Origin: an uncultured Aquimarina sp.
Lineage (GTDB): Bacteria > Bacteroidota > Bacteroidia > Flavobacteriales > Flavobacteriaceae
Assembly: GCA_937958985.1 (NCBI GenBank)
Contig: CALGLV010000013.1
Span: 1-45,611, forward strand
Length of the DNA stretch: 45,611 nucleotides
Direction: 5' to 3'
Shown here: piece by piece, positions 1-7,812 of the stretch
Position numbering within the stretch: the stretch's first letter is position 1
How the letters are laid out: each line of letters starts with the position of its first letter
Program-made: the position numbers and the translations under genes
Notes under the pieces: model-generated
Databases searched by the model: none
Told to the model about the DNA's origin: nothing
What the model saw: only the letters and a program-made list of their open reading frames with translations

Positions 1-399
1 ATAATCGATTACAAAACAAGAACATCAGAGGATGGAAAACAATTTTTCACACTTGAAATTCAAGGAGGAATAGAAATGGTATTAAGCCAAACTACAGGTA
101 ACTTCTATGCTACTGCAAGGAAGTCCAGTATCACTACTACATTTAATGAGCAGACTTGCAAAGCACTTATTGGAACAGAAATGCCAGGTAGTATAGAGAA
201 GCAAGAATGTGAACCTTACGAATATACTGTAGAAGATACAGGAGAGATTATAACACTTACACATAAGTACATGTATGTACCTGAAAGTACAACTCTACAA
301 AAGCAGAATGTTCAGAAACATTCATTTGAAGAGAATAAACCAGTTACTGCAAGTTCTGAAGTATTCTCTCAAAATGGGATATTAGAGCCTACAGTATAA
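1..399 (+). CDS. Mobile-element hypothetical protein, 5' end outside window
   Basis: The reading frame is open from the first base of the window, so the ATG at 76 is probably internal and the gene begins upstream. The visible part (about 132 residues) has no signal peptide or membrane segment and is rich in Thr, Glu and Ser. I do not recognise a domain. Small proteins of this general kind are often found just upstream of RadC-like genes in Bacteroidota integrative elements, which fits its neighbour, but that is context and not proof of function. A 9-bp-stem hairpin follows the stop codon. Confidence 0.55.
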   Translation: MIDYKTRTSEDGKQFFTLEIQGGIEMVLSQTTGNFYATARKSSITTTFNEQTCKALIGTEMPGSIEKQECEPYEYTVEDTGEIITLTHKYMYVPESTTLQKQNVQKHSFEENKPVTASSEVFSQNGILEPTV

Positions 400-407
400 T
401 ATTAATT

Positions 408-436
408 AACTCTGTTGGGGAATACCTAACAGAGTT
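408..436 (+). terminator. Hairpin between the partial ORF and radC-like gene
   Basis: AACTCTGTT and AACAGAGTT form a perfect 9-bp stem around an 11-nt loop, followed by ATAATTTTT. The stem is moderate and the T-tract short, so it may be a weak terminator or attenuator in front of the next gene, whose ATG lies 14 nt further on. Confidence 0.5.
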
Positions 437-450
437 ATAATTTTTAAAAT

Positions 451-885
451 ATGGAAATTGCAGAAGTACAAGTATCATATAACACCACAAATAAAGAACA
501 CCTTAAGATTAAAGATAGCAATAGTACTTATGAGTTACTATTATCTTGCTGGAACAAAAACACTATTCAACTACAGGAAGAATTTAAGGTCTTATTATTA
601 AATAGAAATAATCAAGTACTCGGTATATATTCACTTTCTAAAGGTGGAGTATCAGGCACTGTGGTAGATTCTAAACTATTATTTTCAGTAGCTTTAAAGG
701 CAAATGCTTCTGGCATTATTTTAAGCCATAATCATCCAAGTGGAAATTTAAATCCCAGTGAGGTTGATAAAGCCATTACCAACAAGATAAAAGAAGCAAG
801 TAAGCTTTTAGATATTCAGTTATTGGACCATTTAGTAATCACAAAAGATGGTTATTACAGCTTTGCTGACCATTGTGATATTTAA
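451..885 (+). CDS. RadC-like JAMM/MPN domain protein
   Basis: This 144-residue protein matches the RadC (DUF2466) MPN+ fold. The JAMM metal-binding signature is intact: H93-x-H95-P-S followed by S103 and D106 (HNHPSGNLNPSEVD), with an upstream Glu pair near residue 43. It is shorter than housekeeping RadC (about 225 residues) because the N-terminal helix-hairpin-helix region is missing, which is typical of the copies carried on Bacteroidota integrative elements, plasmids and islands. The biochemical role of RadC proteins is unsettled; a metal-dependent hydrolase activity is inferred from the motif only. Its position inside a tRNA-bounded element supports a mobile-element gene and not the chromosomal repair-associated one. 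Confidence 0.88.
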   Translation: MEIAEVQVSYNTTNKEHLKIKDSNSTYELLLSCWNKNTIQLQEEFKVLLLNRNNQVLGIYSLSKGGVSGTVVDSKLLFSVALKANASGIILSHNHPSGNLNPSEVDKAITNKIKEASKLLDIQLLDHLVITKDGYYSFADHCDI

Positions 886-1007
886 AAAAGACACCTTAAG
901 TTATGATAATAGTAGATGTGTGAAAGAGAATAAATCATACGAAATCAGCTAATTATTATTGCTTAAGGTTTAAGTCAGATATTATTAATAGCGTTTTCTT
1001 GAAATTA

Positions 1008-1262
1008 CTAAATATCTTTTACAATATCTTCTAAGGTAATATCAAGGGCTTTAGCTAATCGTAAAAGAGTAAAGACGGTAACATTTGTTCTACCTGATTC
1101 TATCCTCGAAATATTAGTTGTATCTATTCTCCCAAGAACTTTACCTGCTAAGTCAACTTGTGATAATTCACTTTTTTCTCTAAAGCCCTGAATCCTCTTA
1201 CCAATAAGAATTAATGCATCTTTTTTGAGATTATTTAATTCTATTTCCTCTCTACTTGCCAT
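1008..1262 (-). CDS. XRE-family HTH repressor of the mobile element
   Basis: An 84-residue protein consisting almost only of a Cro/CI-type helix-turn-helix (residues about 22-80), with the family pattern of a Gln-Val-Asp-Leu-Ala helix, then an Asn-Ile-Ser-Arg-Ile-Glu-Ser-Gly-Arg recognition helix and a C-terminal Leu/Ala helix. I chose the ATG at 1262; a TTG three codons upstream would also be open. The ATG lies inside a TTGCCAT/ATGGCAA palindrome, and a second copy lies 42 bp upstream, so autorepression is likely. It runs opposite to its neighbours, and its upstream region is shared with the divergent membrane-protein gene, which it may also control. Confidence 0.85.
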   Translation of the reverse strand: MASREEIELNNLKKDALILIGKRIQGFREKSELSQVDLAGKVLGRIDTTNISRIESGRTNVTVFTLLRLAKALDITLEDIVKDI

Positions 1263-1271
1263 AAATGGCAA
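1256..1271. promoter_or_regulatory. Operator 1 (palindrome over XRE start codon)
   Basis: TTGCCATAAATGGCAA: two inverted TTGCCAT arms around AA. It covers the start codon of the XRE gene on the minus strand. Together with the second copy at 1298-1313 it is the most likely binding site of the XRE protein. Confidence 0.6.
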
Positions 1272-1297
1272 TTTTGTAGATATATTTACTTAATTTA

Positions 1298-1313
1298 ATG
1301 CCATATATGGCAA
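1298..1313. promoter_or_regulatory. Operator 2 (palindrome in XRE/membrane-protein spacer)
   Basis: ATGCCATATATGGCAA contains a perfect 14-bp palindrome, TGCCATATATGGCA, sharing its arms with the element over the XRE start codon. The centres of the two palindromes are 42 bp apart, about four helical turns, so dimers bound to both would face the same side of the DNA. Confidence 0.6.
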
Positions 1314-1334
1314 GTTTAAAAAACAGCTTATTAC

Positions 1335-2108
1335 ATGATAAAATTTGAAAAAAAGAAAAAACAGTTAGTCATAATTATATCTTCTGTATTAATGATATTA
1401 TATGGATTAATTGCTAAGGATTTCAATATCGACAACCGTTACCTTGAAAAATCAATATTAAAGAGATACAGAGGTACTAGTATTCCCTTGAAGTATTATG
1501 ATGTGAATCTTTTTGGGATTGAAATACCTTTTAAATCCTACATTCTTTTCTTTACCATTATTCTCGGAATAGGAATCTATTTACTTGTTTTCAAAAATGA
1601 ATTATCAATTAAAATACCTTCATTTTTAAGTGAACTGAAAGCAATCTATTTAAAGTATGAAAAAAGGAACACTACTATAATTAAAGAGGATGCTAAACAC
1701 CAATACAAGTATAAAAAAACTACTGAGGTTATTACTTTTTTATCTTTGCTGTTTACTTTCTATTTAGCAATAGAATTAAGATATTCAATATGGTTTTTTA
1801 TAACCTTAAGTTATTTCTACTTATTGGTTTTAAAGCCAAAATCAGTAAGTAGTGTCATATTAAAAGCTGTTTTCTATCCATTAATCTTTGCTATCATACT
1901 TAATGGATTAACTCATAATGATAACTATTCGATAAAATATAATATATCTCGGTTTATACTTCATTACCTAATTGCTGTAGCTATTATAATATTCACTCAA
2001 CTACGTAAGCTTAAAAAAGGTTATGAGTTTGATTTTAAGCATCCGCTATTTTGGGCTTCATCAATCTGTTTAATTACTGCTATTTTAAGTCTTTTAGTAA
2101 ATCTATAA
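1335..2108 (+). CDS. Multi-spanning membrane protein of unknown function
   Basis: A 257-residue integral membrane protein I cannot place in a family. Hydrophobic segments are visible at about residues 9-28, 68-88, 131-168 (long enough for two passes), 173-192, 207-223 and 237-257, so seven passes are plausible. A basic, soluble stretch (about 90-130) separates the second segment from the rest. There is no signal peptide and no recognisable catalytic motif. It is divergent from the XRE gene and shares its operator-containing spacer, suggesting that it is a regulated cargo or accessory gene of the mobile element. Codon use is strongly AT-rich. Confidence 0.65.
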   Translation: MIKFEKKKKQLVIIISSVLMILYGLIAKDFNIDNRYLEKSILKRYRGTSIPLKYYDVNLFGIEIPFKSYILFFTIILGIGIYLLVFKNELSIKIPSFLSELKAIYLKYEKRNTTIIKEDAKHQYKYKKTTEVITFLSLLFTFYLAIELRYSIWFFITLSYFYLLVLKPKSVSSVILKAVFYPLIFAIILNGLTHNDNYSIKYNISRFILHYLIAVAIIIFTQLRKLKKGYEFDFKHPLFWASSICLITAILSLLVNL

Positions 2109-2112
2109 CTGC

Positions 2113-2128
2113 AATACCTTAAGGTATT
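2113..2128. repeat. 16-bp perfect palindrome
   Basis: AATACCTTAAGGTATT lies 5 nt after the membrane-protein stop codon and before the lipoprotein gene. It has no loop and no T-tract, so it looks more like a protein-binding site than a terminator. The core ACCTTAAG also occurs near 892 and, inverted, near 962. Confidence 0.4.
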
Positions 2129-2165
2129 AACTAACCATAATCATTAATCTTAAAATTCACAAAAA

Positions 2166-2582
2166 ATGAAAATTATTACAAAAACGCTATTTACACTAAT
2201 TCTGTTATTCTCACTTACTAATTGCTCTAATGATGATAGTAATTCAGAAAATAATGATAACAATACTTCTGAAACTGTACCTGATGATTTATTTGATACA
2301 ACATGGAGAAACATAGAAAATGGAAATACACATGACATGTATTTTTTAAAATCAAATAACCCTGGAAGAATGCAAATAAGTTCTGTATTTGGAGCTTACA
2401 CTTATGATAAACCAAATTTAACTTTAGAGTTAGATGATAATTGTTTTTCAGATGTGTTCAACACAGAATTTTTTCCATTTAATACATGCTCTCTAACAGG
2501 TATTGTTAATTCTGAATTTATTACAATAATGAATAATGGGAAAGAATTTAAGTTTACATCTATAGAAAATGAAACACCTTAG
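2166..2582 (+). CDS. Small secreted lipoprotein, function unknown
   Basis: The 138-residue product starts with a basic N-terminus and a hydrophobic stretch ending in LTNC, a lipobox that places the lipidated Cys at residue 20. The following SNDDSNSEN run is acidic and Ser/Asn-rich, as in Bacteroidota lipoproteins carried to the outer surface. The mature part (about 40-138) looks like a small beta-rich domain with a WRN motif and two Cys residues (in DNCFSD and NTCSLTG) that could form a disulfide. I do not recognise the family. It is the last gene before the attachment site. Confidence 0.75.
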   Translation: MKIITKTLFTLILLFSLTNCSNDDSNSENNDNNTSETVPDDLFDTTWRNIENGNTHDMYFLKSNNPGRMQISSVFGAYTYDKPNLTLELDDNCFSDVFNTEFFPFNTCSLTGIVNSEFITIMNNGKEFKFTSIENETP

Positions 2583-2773
2583 TTTTTCAGTATTGCAAGT
2601 TCTGCAATACTTACATACTTACATTTAGATTTATAACTCCTGCAACAATACTGCAACATTTCATCTTATAAAAAGAAAACGAATGTAACTAAATGAAAAC
2701 TCTAAATACTTAAAATACTAATTTTCAAAAGATTGATTATAAATATCACCAAATGAAAAACAGAATTAAGTGT
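2583..2773. other. Element-side flank of the attachment site
   Basis: No gene is visible. GTATTGCA and TGCAATAC form a perfect 8-bp inverted repeat with a 5-nt loop at 2590-2610, and two further CTGCAA words occur at about 2640-2657. Repeats of this kind next to an attachment site could be arm-type recombinase sites, but that is inference. Confidence 0.35.
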
Positions 2774-2815
2774 CTGTTAATCAGAGGGTCCTTGGTTCGA
2801 GTCCAAGAGGGGGAG
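2774..2815 (+). tRNA. 3' fragment of tRNA-Asn(GTT): attachment-site remnant
   Basis: The sequence runs from the anticodon loop CTGTTAA (anticodon GTT, Asn) through the 3' anticodon stem strand TCAGA, the variable loop, a complete T-arm (CTTGG, loop TTCGAGT, CCAAG) and the 3' acceptor strand AGGGGGA plus discriminator G. The 5' half (acceptor, D-arm and 5' anticodon strand) is absent: the bases before the loop, AGTGT, do not pair with TCAGA. The break at the anticodon loop is the usual crossover point of tyrosine-recombinase elements in tRNA genes. The intact tRNA should lie to the left, beyond the window, at the other end of the element. Confidence 0.85.
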
Positions 2816-2826
2816 CTACTATCACT

Positions 2827-2857
2827 AAAGCCATTCAATTTCTTGAATGGCTTTTTT
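2827..2857 (+). terminator. Intrinsic terminator, formerly of the tRNA gene
   Basis: AAAGCCATTCAA and TTGAATGGCTTT form a strong stem with a 4-nt loop, followed by a T-run. It lies just after the tRNA fragment and was probably the original tRNA terminator, which supports reading the fragment as the displaced chromosomal 3' half. Confidence 0.85.
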
Positions 2858-3124
2858 GGTTTCTGTATTTTGTATCCTGTAAATACATTTAATTTAAGGC
2901 CAAAATAATTTACTCGCATAAAGAAAATTGGTTCAATATTAATTTTTAAAAGAAAGAGTCTTTTATCAAAAATCACCGAACCAATTATTTATTCATTTTT
3001 ACATATAAAGAAGCCTGAGCGTGAAATACACGTAATTGTAGCTAATTGAATTATACGCTTTAAAACAGCTCTTTAAATCACTCTACTAACTTCTTTAACT
3101 TAACGTTTCGAAAACTTATACGGT
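2858..3124. other. Gene-free stretch downstream of toxin-like operon
   Basis: No coding region is supported. AATTGGTTC (2926-2934) and GAACCAATT (2978-2986) form a 9-bp inverted repeat around a 43-nt, AT-rich spacer that itself contains a small AAAAGA/TCTTTT hairpin. This could be a weak terminator for the minus-strand operon that ends at 3125. Confidence 0.3.
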
Positions 3125-5548
3125 TTAAGCTTGATTTTCTTTGGGTGATGCTGCACCAGTTATAGTCATACTAAGTTTTGAAATAGTACCTGCAATCTCT
3201 TTTGTTGGTAATTTAAAAGTCCAATTTGCAAAAGGAGTGGGTTTAAATATCACATCTTGAAAGCGACTATAAACATTACTACTTAATTCAACCTTTCCTT
3301 TGCTATCGTAGGTAATTGTTCGAATGTAAGGATTTCCTGAAAATAATGCATTCCCGCCATTAGGCACAATATCATTGTAATAACCACTAGTACCTACTAC
3401 AATTGATTTAACTATTATTTTTTTTCCGTCACTATCTAAAAGATCAATATTAATTTTGTCAATACGTACTCTAGCATACGGATCAAAAACAGGGTTGTGA
3501 ATACTAATAGGTATAATAAGCTTATCGTCATTACGCTCGTTATTTGTGATATCTAAATCAATGGTTAAATCCGTTAAATCTTGAGGAATCGGATTTAATT
3601 CATCTAAAATGAGTTCTAGACTATTTATTTTGGCGCTTTCTTCAATAAAATCCTCTACGGAAGAAGTGATACTAGGCAATTTATAATCGGCATCTTCTAA
3701 AGTGAAATAATATCGAGCTTGCTCAAATTGCTCTAGCTGAATGTATACAGATCGTTTGGCATCTATCATTCTATTAAATGCATTTTGTTGCATTTGATTG
3801 TAAAAAGCTTCTTTTTGTTCAAATACTTTTTGATTATTTTTAGCCAAATCAAGGTTTTCCTTTGCTGTAATATCATATAATTTTGTTTCAGCAAATTTAT
3901 TTGCCGCCTCTGCTACCGCTAAGCGTGTTGCACAATAGGATTCTCCTCCAATAATCAATTCTCTAAAAGCCACTCTAAATTCTGGACCACCATCAATTTG
4001 ATTAATAAGACTTTCTTTCATAGTAAAAACATCGTCCATAGTTACTCTAAGTGATTCCCATATTTGTTTTCCTCCGGTTACGACATCTATTCCTGTTAAT
4101 GGAGAAACAGTAAATGTTTTATCTAGCGAACTTTCAACTTTCTTTAAAGTATCATTGGCCATATTATCCATTTCTTCGGCGTTTTTACCGATTTCAATAA
4201 TTTTATTCACATCGTCAATTACAGTTACGGTGGCACCTCCTGCCTTACCAACAGGTCCTGCTAATTTTTTAACATTATCAAATTGAGAAGGTGTTGAGCT
4301 AGATTCTCCTCCTTCACCAGCAGCAGTTTCTGGAGCAGCTACGGCTGCAACTAATTCACCTACAGCAACTCCTAATTTTACAGTGTCGACAATAAGTTTA
4401 AATGCAGCCGATATTTCCTTATGTCGTTTCCATATTTTAACACCTGCTTCAAAATTGAAATTAGCACTTACTAAACTATTCTGAAGTGCCGTAAGTTGTG
4501 CCCCTGCTTCATTTTGAGCACCTTGCATCAATTTTAATTTTGATTTGGCGCGTTCTTCAAGTTGGGTTTGCAATTGCACTTCATTAGCCTGCATACCAAT
4601 TACAAGCTTTGCTTGGGTTAGCCAATTTTCATTGGAAACCTCCATACTCACCCACTTTTCATAATCAGCATATAATGATTTAAGTACTTCTACTCTTGAG
4701 GCTGCTGCTTTATTATAAATGCTAAAATCTAGCGGAGGAACAATAACTAACCCTTGATTTTTTTTAATAACCCAACTCATTTGAGTTCTTGCTTGACCCG
4801 AAAGAGAAAGTGTTTCTGCACTAACAGAGGCAATAGCACCTACCCATGCAAGTTGATTAATTGCAACATTTGAAGATGTCGTATTGTAGTTACTTAATGC
4901 TGTTTCTATGCCTTTATTTGATGAATAAGATAACAAAGTAGCTATTTGAAATATTGAAGTAATTCCCTGTCTTAGCTCTGAACCATTAGCTAGGTTATCT
5001 CCGAAATTTGAAATTATTTCTGAAGAGGGTTTCCATTCATTAGTCTTTACAGAATTAGGTGTATCTATATTAAAAATAGTTGCTGCTTTATTCTTTAAAG
5101 GAGTTAGCGTAACATTAATTGGATTGGTGCTATTATCTTTAGGAATAAACGAAACCTCTATAGAGCTAGGAATATTATCTTTTACAATTTCTTGAGTTAC
5201 AATAGTTGCAGATGTTTGTTTAGGTGGAATTATAAAAGAGATATCCGCCTTTATTTCAATACGCCTAGCAAAAATGTACAGCTCATCATTAATAATCGGA
5301 TTGTCATCTAAAATCAAAACATCACAAACGATATACCATATATTATCCGATGCGTTCGGTGGAGGTGTAAGGCCTCTAAACTGTTGCTGTATTTCGGTCC
5401 ATTTTAACACGACTCCTCTCGCATATCCTTGATTTGTTATAGATGAAAATGAAGGAAGCCCCCAGCCTATGAGTTGTTGATCAGAAAAAATGGTTTCCCA
5501 ACTTGTCGCTGTCTTTAGTAAAGTGTTGGTATTTGATGTTGATGTCAT
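3125..5548 (-). CDS. Large helical/beta protein, third gene of toxin-like operon
   Basis: An 807-residue protein with no signal peptide that I cannot assign to a named family. Three parts are visible. Residues 1-160 look beta-rich. Residues about 170-640 are mostly long helices with heptad-like Ala/Leu/Gln/Glu pattern, interrupted at 381-425 by a hydrophobic stretch (ending VAAVAAPETAA) and a Gly/Ser-rich loop, which together look like a helical hairpin. Residues about 645-800 look like a beta-sandwich that could bind a ligand or carbohydrate. Hydrophobic-tipped helical hairpins are the membrane-inserting element of ClyA-superfamily toxins, and both upstream genes have the same layout. I infer a component of a multi-part pore-forming system. 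A structural protein of another kind remains possible. Confidence 0.5.
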   Translation of the reverse strand: MTSTSNTNTLLKTATSWETIFSDQQLIGWGLPSFSSITNQGYARGVVLKWTEIQQQFRGLTPPPNASDNIWYIVCDVLILDDNPIINDELYIFARRIEIKADISFIIPPKQTSATIVTQEIVKDNIPSSIEVSFIPKDNSTNPINVTLTPLKNKAATIFNIDTPNSVKTNEWKPSSEIISNFGDNLANGSELRQGITSIFQIATLLSYSSNKGIETALSNYNTTSSNVAINQLAWVGAIASVSAETLSLSGQARTQMSWVIKKNQGLVIVPPLDFSIYNKAAASRVEVLKSLYADYEKWVSMEVSNENWLTQAKLVIGMQANEVQLQTQLEERAKSKLKLMQGAQNEAGAQLTALQNSLVSANFNFEAGVKIWKRHKEISAAFKLIVDTVKLGVAVGELVAAVAAPETAAGEGGESSSTPSQFDNVKKLAGPVGKAGGATVTVIDDVNKIIEIGKNAEEMDNMANDTLKKVESSLDKTFTVSPLTGIDVVTGGKQIWESLRVTMDDVFTMKESLINQIDGGPEFRVAFRELIIGGESYCATRLAVAEAANKFAETKLYDITAKENLDLAKNNQKVFEQKEAFYNQMQQNAFNRMIDAKRSVYIQLEQFEQARYYFTLEDADYKLPSITSSVEDFIEESAKINSLELILDELNPIPQDLTDLTIDLDITNNERNDDKLIIPISIHNPVFDPYARVRIDKINIDLLDSDGKKIIVKSIVVGTSGYYNDIVPNGGNALFSGNPYIRTITYDSKGKVELSSNVYSRFQDVIFKPTPFANWTFKLPTKEIAGTISKLSMTITGAASPKENQA

Positions 5549-5662
5549 TATTTTAGTTTTAAAATGAAGAAAAAGGATATCAATGCATTAAGTGAAAATA
5601 AAAAAAGGACATTCAAATAATATTTCTATCATCTAATGCCCTTATTGCGAAAGCTTAAAAAT

Positions 5663-6886
5663 TTAGGCGTGTTCTAATTCATTTGCTTCTTTTACAACTT
5701 CTTCGGCAAATGTTTTCAAGTCCTTATCTGTTGGAGATACGGTGATGTATGGATTATCTACCATTGTATCTATAGTAGGCTTAATACTCGTCCAACTTTC
5801 CTGTGCTTTTTTCATAAAATAAACAACAGCAATTGTAGCAGCCAGTTTCTTTTCTCCATCAGGCTCGTTTTTAATAGAATTTGAAATTCTATCACTAATA
5901 CTCGTAAGCCCTGTAACCATGCTGCTCCAAGAGTTTTGTATTGAAGTGGCTTTATCTATTGCTAAGTCTGTATATTTAATAACATTATCAAGCCCGCCTT
6001 CCGCTAATTTTACAGTATTTTGGGTAGCTACAGCTGTTTGCAGCTCTTTTTTTGCATTAGCAATTTGCCCTTGTAATTTATCTATAGTATCTAGCATATC
6101 CACTGCTTTTTTACCATAAACTCCTGCCACGGTAGCCGCAGCAATCAATCCTACTGGAGGAGCTACCCATGCATAAGTCACTGTTGTGGATGCTACAATT
6201 ACGTCATGCTTATATTCCTCATTATCTGCGTCTAATAAATTATTCAATTGTTTTAAAGATCCCATTACTTCTGGGCCACCACTTAATTTAGTAATAGTAG
6301 CTTGTGAGGTTTTGTCGTCGGCATCAACATTCTTTTTCACAGAACCTAAAGTTGCTTGTGCGGAAATTAACTTGGTTTTATAGGTTCCAAGATTGGTCTT
6401 TATTTGGGCAGCAAGTGTCGCATTTTTCTGAGATGTTCCAGTTAAATCTTTAAGAATATCTAATGCAGAAGCGGGATCTGGGTCGGTGCCATCAGTTGGT
6501 TTAATCAAAGAGCTAATTAGTGTAAACACACTGTCTTGACCAGCTACATCACTTGCATAACTTTTTAACCCAGAACCAAGTGTGGTCATTTTATCGAACA
6601 CATCGTTAAAAAAGTAAGTACTATCTTCATTAAGGGTGTTGTATGCACTATACATCGCATTAAACCAAGGGTATCCTGCTGCTTCAGAAGCTGTAAGGTT
6701 TAATACCGACTCTAATGATGCCGCTGTATTTGGAAGCCTAAGCCCGTAAGTTGCGAAAATTTGCAAAAAAATCCAGTTCCCTTTGAGGGTATTTAATGGA
6801 TCATTGTCTCCGTTAAGATAGCTTTGTAAGTCCTTTAATGCTGCCTCTAAATTTTTGACGCTAGGGTCATTTTGTTCATTTGTCAT
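5663..6886 (-). CDS. Putative alpha-helical pore-forming toxin subunit (XaxA/Cry6-like)
   Basis: A 407-residue, mainly helical protein without a signal peptide. A long amphipathic helical region (about 150-228) leads into a hydrophobic segment at about 229-258 (with AWVAPPVGLIAAATVAGVYG), followed at once by a long coiled coil (about 259-345). Helix, hydrophobic tongue, helix is the hallmark of the ClyA superfamily, and length and segment position are close to the XaxA subunit of alpha-xenorhabdolysin (about 400 residues). Family assignment is by architecture, not by aligned residues. The gene lies between the 283- and 807-residue genes with spacers of 74 and 114 nt and is probably cotranscribed with them. 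Confidence 0.55.
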   Translation of the reverse strand: MTNEQNDPSVKNLEAALKDLQSYLNGDNDPLNTLKGNWIFLQIFATYGLRLPNTAASLESVLNLTASEAAGYPWFNAMYSAYNTLNEDSTYFFNDVFDKMTTLGSGLKSYASDVAGQDSVFTLISSLIKPTDGTDPDPASALDILKDLTGTSQKNATLAAQIKTNLGTYKTKLISAQATLGSVKKNVDADDKTSQATITKLSGGPEVMGSLKQLNNLLDADNEEYKHDVIVASTTVTYAWVAPPVGLIAAATVAGVYGKKAVDMLDTIDKLQGQIANAKKELQTAVATQNTVKLAEGGLDNVIKYTDLAIDKATSIQNSWSSMVTGLTSISDRISNSIKNEPDGEKKLAATIAVVYFMKKAQESWTSIKPTIDTMVDNPYITVSPTDKDLKTFAEEVVKEANELEHA

Positions 6887-6960
6887 GATAATAAAGTTTG
6901 AAAGGTGAAATATAATGTTGGTTAATTATGTGTCTATTTTATATATTTTTTACTAAGAGT

Positions 6961-7812
6961 TTAGTTAGGGAAAACATTTTTCCACAACAGAAGTTGCTGC
7001 ATATCTACACCGAAATGTTCTTTGTAATATTCTGCTACTTTTTTATTTCCTGAACCTGTTTTGGACCCGTCATGCTCTGTCTTTTTAGCTAACTCATTTA
7101 AGTTGAGTATGATATTTTCTATCGCTACTACATTCGTGTCTAAAGAAGTAACATGTTGCACAATAGGATCTATTTGAGAAATAGCTACAATATCTCTTTG
7201 TGTTTGTTGTTGTGCATTTTGAATTTGATTTTTTTCATTATTATATCGGTCCCTAAGGTTTTTTTGTTGACTTAATTTATCGCGTAATCCCGAATAAATT
7301 CCAAGTGAGATACCTGTTTTAAAGCCTTCCCAAAAACCGCTTGAACCGCTTAATTGACTATTAATACTGTTAATTTGATTTACAGTATTGACAATATTAG
7401 TATTACATTGATTAATTTGCTCTTGCTGTGTCGTAAAGTCATTATGTAATTGTTTAGACAACCCTTGTAATTTCCCCATTACATCGTTGGCCTTCACATT
7501 TAGGTTAGAAGAGTTTGCTTTAAGTTTATTAAGCTCCTCAATACTACTGCTTAAATGCACCAGCATAGAGCGCAAATTATTTTCGGCACTTTCGTCGGTG
7601 GAACTTGCTAAAATTAAACTCCAGTTGGAAAAAACACCCGATAAATCAAACCCTAATGCCGTTGCGCTGATATAGGTTGTTTTACTTGCATTAAACAAAT
7701 CAGTTAAACTAATCCCGTGTGTGCTAGTAATATTTATGTAGTTAGCTTCGGAACTATTAAACTTATTAATACTAAAAAGTATTTCGCGGGTTTTTTGTGG
7801 TTTTGTTGACAT
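6961..7812 (-). CDS. Putative helical-hairpin toxin subunit, first gene of operon
   Basis: A 283-residue protein with no signal peptide. Two long Gln/Asn-rich coiled coils (about 75-153 and 178-245) flank a short Gly/hydrophobic segment (about 154-177, GFWEGFKTGISLGIYSG), again a helix/tongue/helix layout. This resembles the smaller subunits of binary or tripartite alpha-pore-forming toxins such as XaxB, though it is somewhat shorter. It is the promoter-proximal gene of the three. No immunity or export gene is recognisable nearby, so how the product leaves the cell, if it does, cannot be told from the sequence. Confidence 0.5.
   Translation of the reverse strand: MSTKPQKTREILFSINKFNSSEANYINITSTHGISLTDLFNASKTTYISATALGFDLSGVFSNWSLILASSTDESAENNLRSMLVHLSSSIEELNKLKANSSNLNVKANDVMGKLQGLSKQLHNDFTTQQEQINQCNTNIVNTVNQINSINSQLSGSSGFWEGFKTGISLGIYSGLRDKLSQQKNLRDRYNNEKNQIQNAQQQTQRDIVAISQIDPIVQHVTSLDTNVVAIENIILNLNELAKKTEHDGSKTGSGNKKVAEYYKEHFGVDMQQLLLWKNVFPN

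Noticed and set aside
2746..2976. Minus-strand reading frame of 76 codons containing SWTRTKDPLINR
   Set aside because: This is the antisense translation of the tRNA-Asn fragment and its terminator, a known false gene type; there is no start signal or other support.
2971..2981. AATCACCGAAC, similar to a LytTR half-site
   Set aside because: No partner lies 21 bp away on either side and no promoter box is at the right distance; it is part of a different inverted repeat.
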